Source of the DNA: Holosporaceae bacterium
GTDB lineage: Bacteria; Pseudomonadota; Alphaproteobacteria; UBA3830
Assembly: GCA_031262635.1 (NCBI GenBank)
Contig: JAISHN010000030.1
Coordinates: 1 to 7,399, forward strand
Reading direction: 5' to 3'
DNA: 7,399 nt
The notes below the pieces were generated by a model that had not been told where the DNA came from, did not search any database, and was given only the letters and a program-made list of their open reading frames with translations. Shown in pieces: positions 6,275 to 7,399 of this stretch; positions within the stretch are counted from its first letter, which is position 1, and the number at the start of each line of letters is the position of its first letter. The position numbers were made by a program, and so were the translations under genes.

Positions 6275-6303
6275 TTGAAGGGAAGAATGAAACACATTAC
6301 ATT
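6275..6303 (+). promoter_or_regulatory. Promoter of the P-loop kinase gene
   Basis: TTGAAG (6275-6280, 4/6) and TACATT (6298-6303, 4/6) are 17 bases apart on the plus strand. This promoter faces away from the murJ promoter. The predicted transcript starts close to the AGGAGG at 6315-6320. Confidence 0.45.
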
Positions 6304-6325
6304 ATAAAAGAAAGAGGAGGCGGAT

Positions 6326-6838
6326 ATGTTGATAATTCTCAGCGGATTATCCGGAGTGGGGAAAACTTCGATTGCTAGAGCATTAGCTAAAAAATTATCC
6401 GCAGTTTATTTGCGTATAGACAGCATTGAACAAAGTCTCGTCGATACAAAAACGGTTGAAAGGCAAAACTTGGACGACCGCGGCTATCGCGTCGCTTATT
6501 CTGTCGCGAGCGATAATTTAAAGGTCGGGCTTACCGTAATCTCGGATTCTGCAAATCCAATCGAATTAACGCGAGACACATGGAGAAATGTCGCGATACA
6601 AGCGAACTCTCCATATGTTGAAATCGAATTAGTTTGTTCGAATAAGGAAGAACATAAGAAAAGAATTGAAACAAGAAAGTCCGACATACCTAATCTTATT
6701 GAGCCGACATGGAGCGAAGTTCAAAATAGAACCTATGAAGCCTGGAGTCGAGAGCATATTGTAATTGATACTTCGAAATTCTCGATCAATGAATCGGCGG
6801 CTATGATCTATTCCTATATTGTTAACGTAAGAAGATAA
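6326..6838 (+). CDS. P-loop kinase-like protein (AAA_33 family)
   Basis: A 170-residue cytosolic nucleotide-binding protein. Walker A is GLSGVGKT at residues 7-14, directly after the first beta strand MLIILS. RIDSIEQSL (30-38) matches the substrate-side acidic position of small kinases. VISDSANPIELTRDTWRNVA (71-90) is the second core strand and helix, and KKRIETRKSDIPNLIEPTWSEV (from 111) holds the lid arginines and the PTW segment common in this family. The C-terminal HIVIDTS is the last strand. The length is normal. The family groups with chloramphenicol-phosphotransferase-like and gluconate-kinase-like folds, and the substrate cannot be inferred. ATG follows AGGAGG by five bases. It is divergent from murJ, and repeat copy 2 begins 12 bases after its stop. 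It appears more AT-rich than murJ, which may suggest acquisition. Confidence 0.88.
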   Translation: MLIILSGLSGVGKTSIARALAKKLSAVYLRIDSIEQSLVDTKTVERQNLDDRGYRVAYSVASDNLKVGLTVISDSANPIELTRDTWRNVAIQANSPYVEIELVCSNKEEHKKRIETRKSDIPNLIEPTWSEVQNRTYEAWSREHIVIDTSKFSINESAAMIYSYIVNVRR

Positions 6839-6850
6839 AAACCGCTTTTA

Positions 6851-7012
6851 TTAGGTTCCGTTAGGAAAAATGCGATGAGTAGTATGAGGCTTTGTTGAAA
6901 TGAGAGGTTTATACTCCGCTTCCGTCATCCTAGAGGAGGGCTTGCCCGACGAAGGATCCAAACGATTTTCATGCGTCATCGCCGTCTGGATCCTTCGCTG
7001 CCAGAATGACGT
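6851..7012 (-). repeat. Intergenic palindromic repeat, copy 2 (inverted)
   Basis: This is the reverse-complement partner of 3855-4064. Shared landmarks in this copy are TTAGGTTCCGTTAG (6851-6864), GCGATGAGTAGTA, GAGGTTTATACTCCGC, then the hairpin block. The hairpin is better preserved than in copy 1: CGAAGGATCCA (6950-6960) pairs over 11 bases with TGGATCCTTCG (6987-6997), and outer CGTCAT (6923-6928) pairs with ATGACG (7006-7011). It lacks the 42-base segment seen in copy 1. A further fragment, CTAGGATGACG near 7028-7037, suggests a partial third unit. The core hairpin resembles widely dispersed GTCATCC/GGATCCTTCG-type bacterial palindromes. Confidence 0.85.
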
Positions 7013-7173
7013 AGAAGAAAGAATACCTAGGATGACGAAAAAGGAGCATAAGGGCAGGCGGACCCTGTACCTACATTATCCGTAGTGCTCGTTCTTTTGT
7101 AGCGAGCGAGGTTTAGCCATCCAAGTCTATATCGCCCTTACGTTACGATATGCGTTTTCTTAACTCTTTTTTA
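7013..7173. other. Unassigned spacer between repeat copy 2 and the IS end
   Basis: I see no gene here. TAAGGGC (7049-7055) can pair with GCCCTTA (7134-7140) over seven bases, and inside it GCTCG (7087-7091) pairs with CGAGC (7103-7107). A partial copy of the GGATGACG repeat end occurs near 7031. It may be a remnant of another dispersed repeat or a weakly structured RNA; neither is supported beyond these pairings. Confidence 0.3.
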
Positions 7174-7212
7174 GGGCCTGGTGCCTGACGCGAGGAGTGT
7201 TAGGATGTTGGC
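7174..7212 (+). mobile_element. Candidate left end of an IS1016/IS1595-type insertion sequence
   Basis: The sequence changes character at GGGCCTGGTGCCTGACGCGA, about 20 bases that start with GG as IS1595-family inverted repeats often do, and lie just before the transposase start. The right end is outside the window, so neither the matching inverted repeat nor the target duplication can be checked. The exact boundary is therefore a guess. Confidence 0.4.
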
Positions 7213-7399
7213 ATGTGGATAAGGAATTGTAAATTAAGCGAAAAAGTTCAAGGGAAGCTGTTAGAATTTTTTGTAGCTGGATCCACGGCGAGCATACTGG
7301 GAATTCATAGGAACTCCGCCGTAAGATATTTTCACAAGCTTCGGGAAGAAATTGCGAAGAAACAAGAGGAAAGGAGCGAAAAGTTTTTCGGAAGAGTAG
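7213..7399 (+). CDS. IS1016/IS1595-family transposase, 5' part
   Basis: An open frame of 62 codons runs off the window end. Its N-terminus, CKLSEKVQGKLLEFFVAG followed by LGIHRNSAVRYFHKLRE, is the DNA-binding helix-turn-helix region of IS1016-group transposases (typically C-L-x8-LxxFFVxGxTAR...LGIxxNSAxxFxxKLR). The DDE-type catalytic domain would lie downstream, beyond the edge. The ATG is the first start after an in-frame TAG at 7201-7203; the ribosome binding site is weak. Between STA and SILGI the protein is about four residues shorter than is usual, where family members normally read TAR-x-AA-x-LGI, so an in-frame loss is likely. Whether the element is intact cannot be told from here. 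Confidence 0.8.
   Translation, partial: MWIRNCKLSEKVQGKLLEFFVAGSTASILGIHRNSAVRYFHKLREEIAKKQEERSEKFFGRV

Noticed and set aside
6496..6687. Minus-strand ORF of 63 codons
   Set aside because: Antisense to the Walker A kinase gene.
6900..7085. Plus-strand ORF of 61 codons
   Set aside because: Most of it is the inverted repeat copy 2, whose conservation follows the palindrome and not a reading frame.

Overview
The window looks like chromosome from a Gram-negative, probably host-associated alphaproteobacterium (Rickettsiales/Holosporales-like; this placement is an inference). The clues are an alphaproteobacterial-type XRE regulator, a TadD-like lipoprotein, MurJ, several exported proteins of unknown role including a leucine-rich-repeat protein, an IS1016/IS1595-type transposase, and hairpin-forming 'GGATCCTTCG' repeats between genes. 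Almost every real gene has a GGAGG-type ribosome binding site 5-7 nt before its start, which helped fix starts, including two GTG starts.

Layout. At 46-3219 three genes lie on the minus strand: an exported LRR protein (46-1497), an XRE-family regulator (1673-2089) with its own promoter and a textbook intrinsic terminator, and a TPR lipoprotein resembling the Flp-pilus assembly factor TadD (2509-3219). Between the last two lies a gene-poor stretch (2090-2508) holding an AT-rich tandem repeat at the regulator's promoter, a potentially structured GC-rich block (about 2219-2360) and a 22-codon minus-strand ORF with a good ribosome binding site. A divergent intergenic region leads to a small exported protein with a duplicated LPESY motif (3390-3839).

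From about 3855 to 7012 the window is bracketed by two diverged copies of one intergenic repeat in opposite orientation. Between them lie a second exported protein of unknown function (4129-4632, plus), convergent murJ (4644-6200, minus), and, divergent from murJ, a small P-loop kinase (6326-6838, plus). The right end holds an unassigned spacer and the 5' end of an IS1016-type transposase (7213 to the edge).

The genes do not form one obvious pathway. MurJ is housekeeping (lipid II flipping for peptidoglycan). The LRR protein and the two small signal-peptide proteins look like accessory envelope or host-interaction factors. No complete novel system is evident. The best leads are the inverted repeat pair, the structured 2.2-2.4 kb intergenic block with its small ORF, and the three uncharacterised exported proteins.
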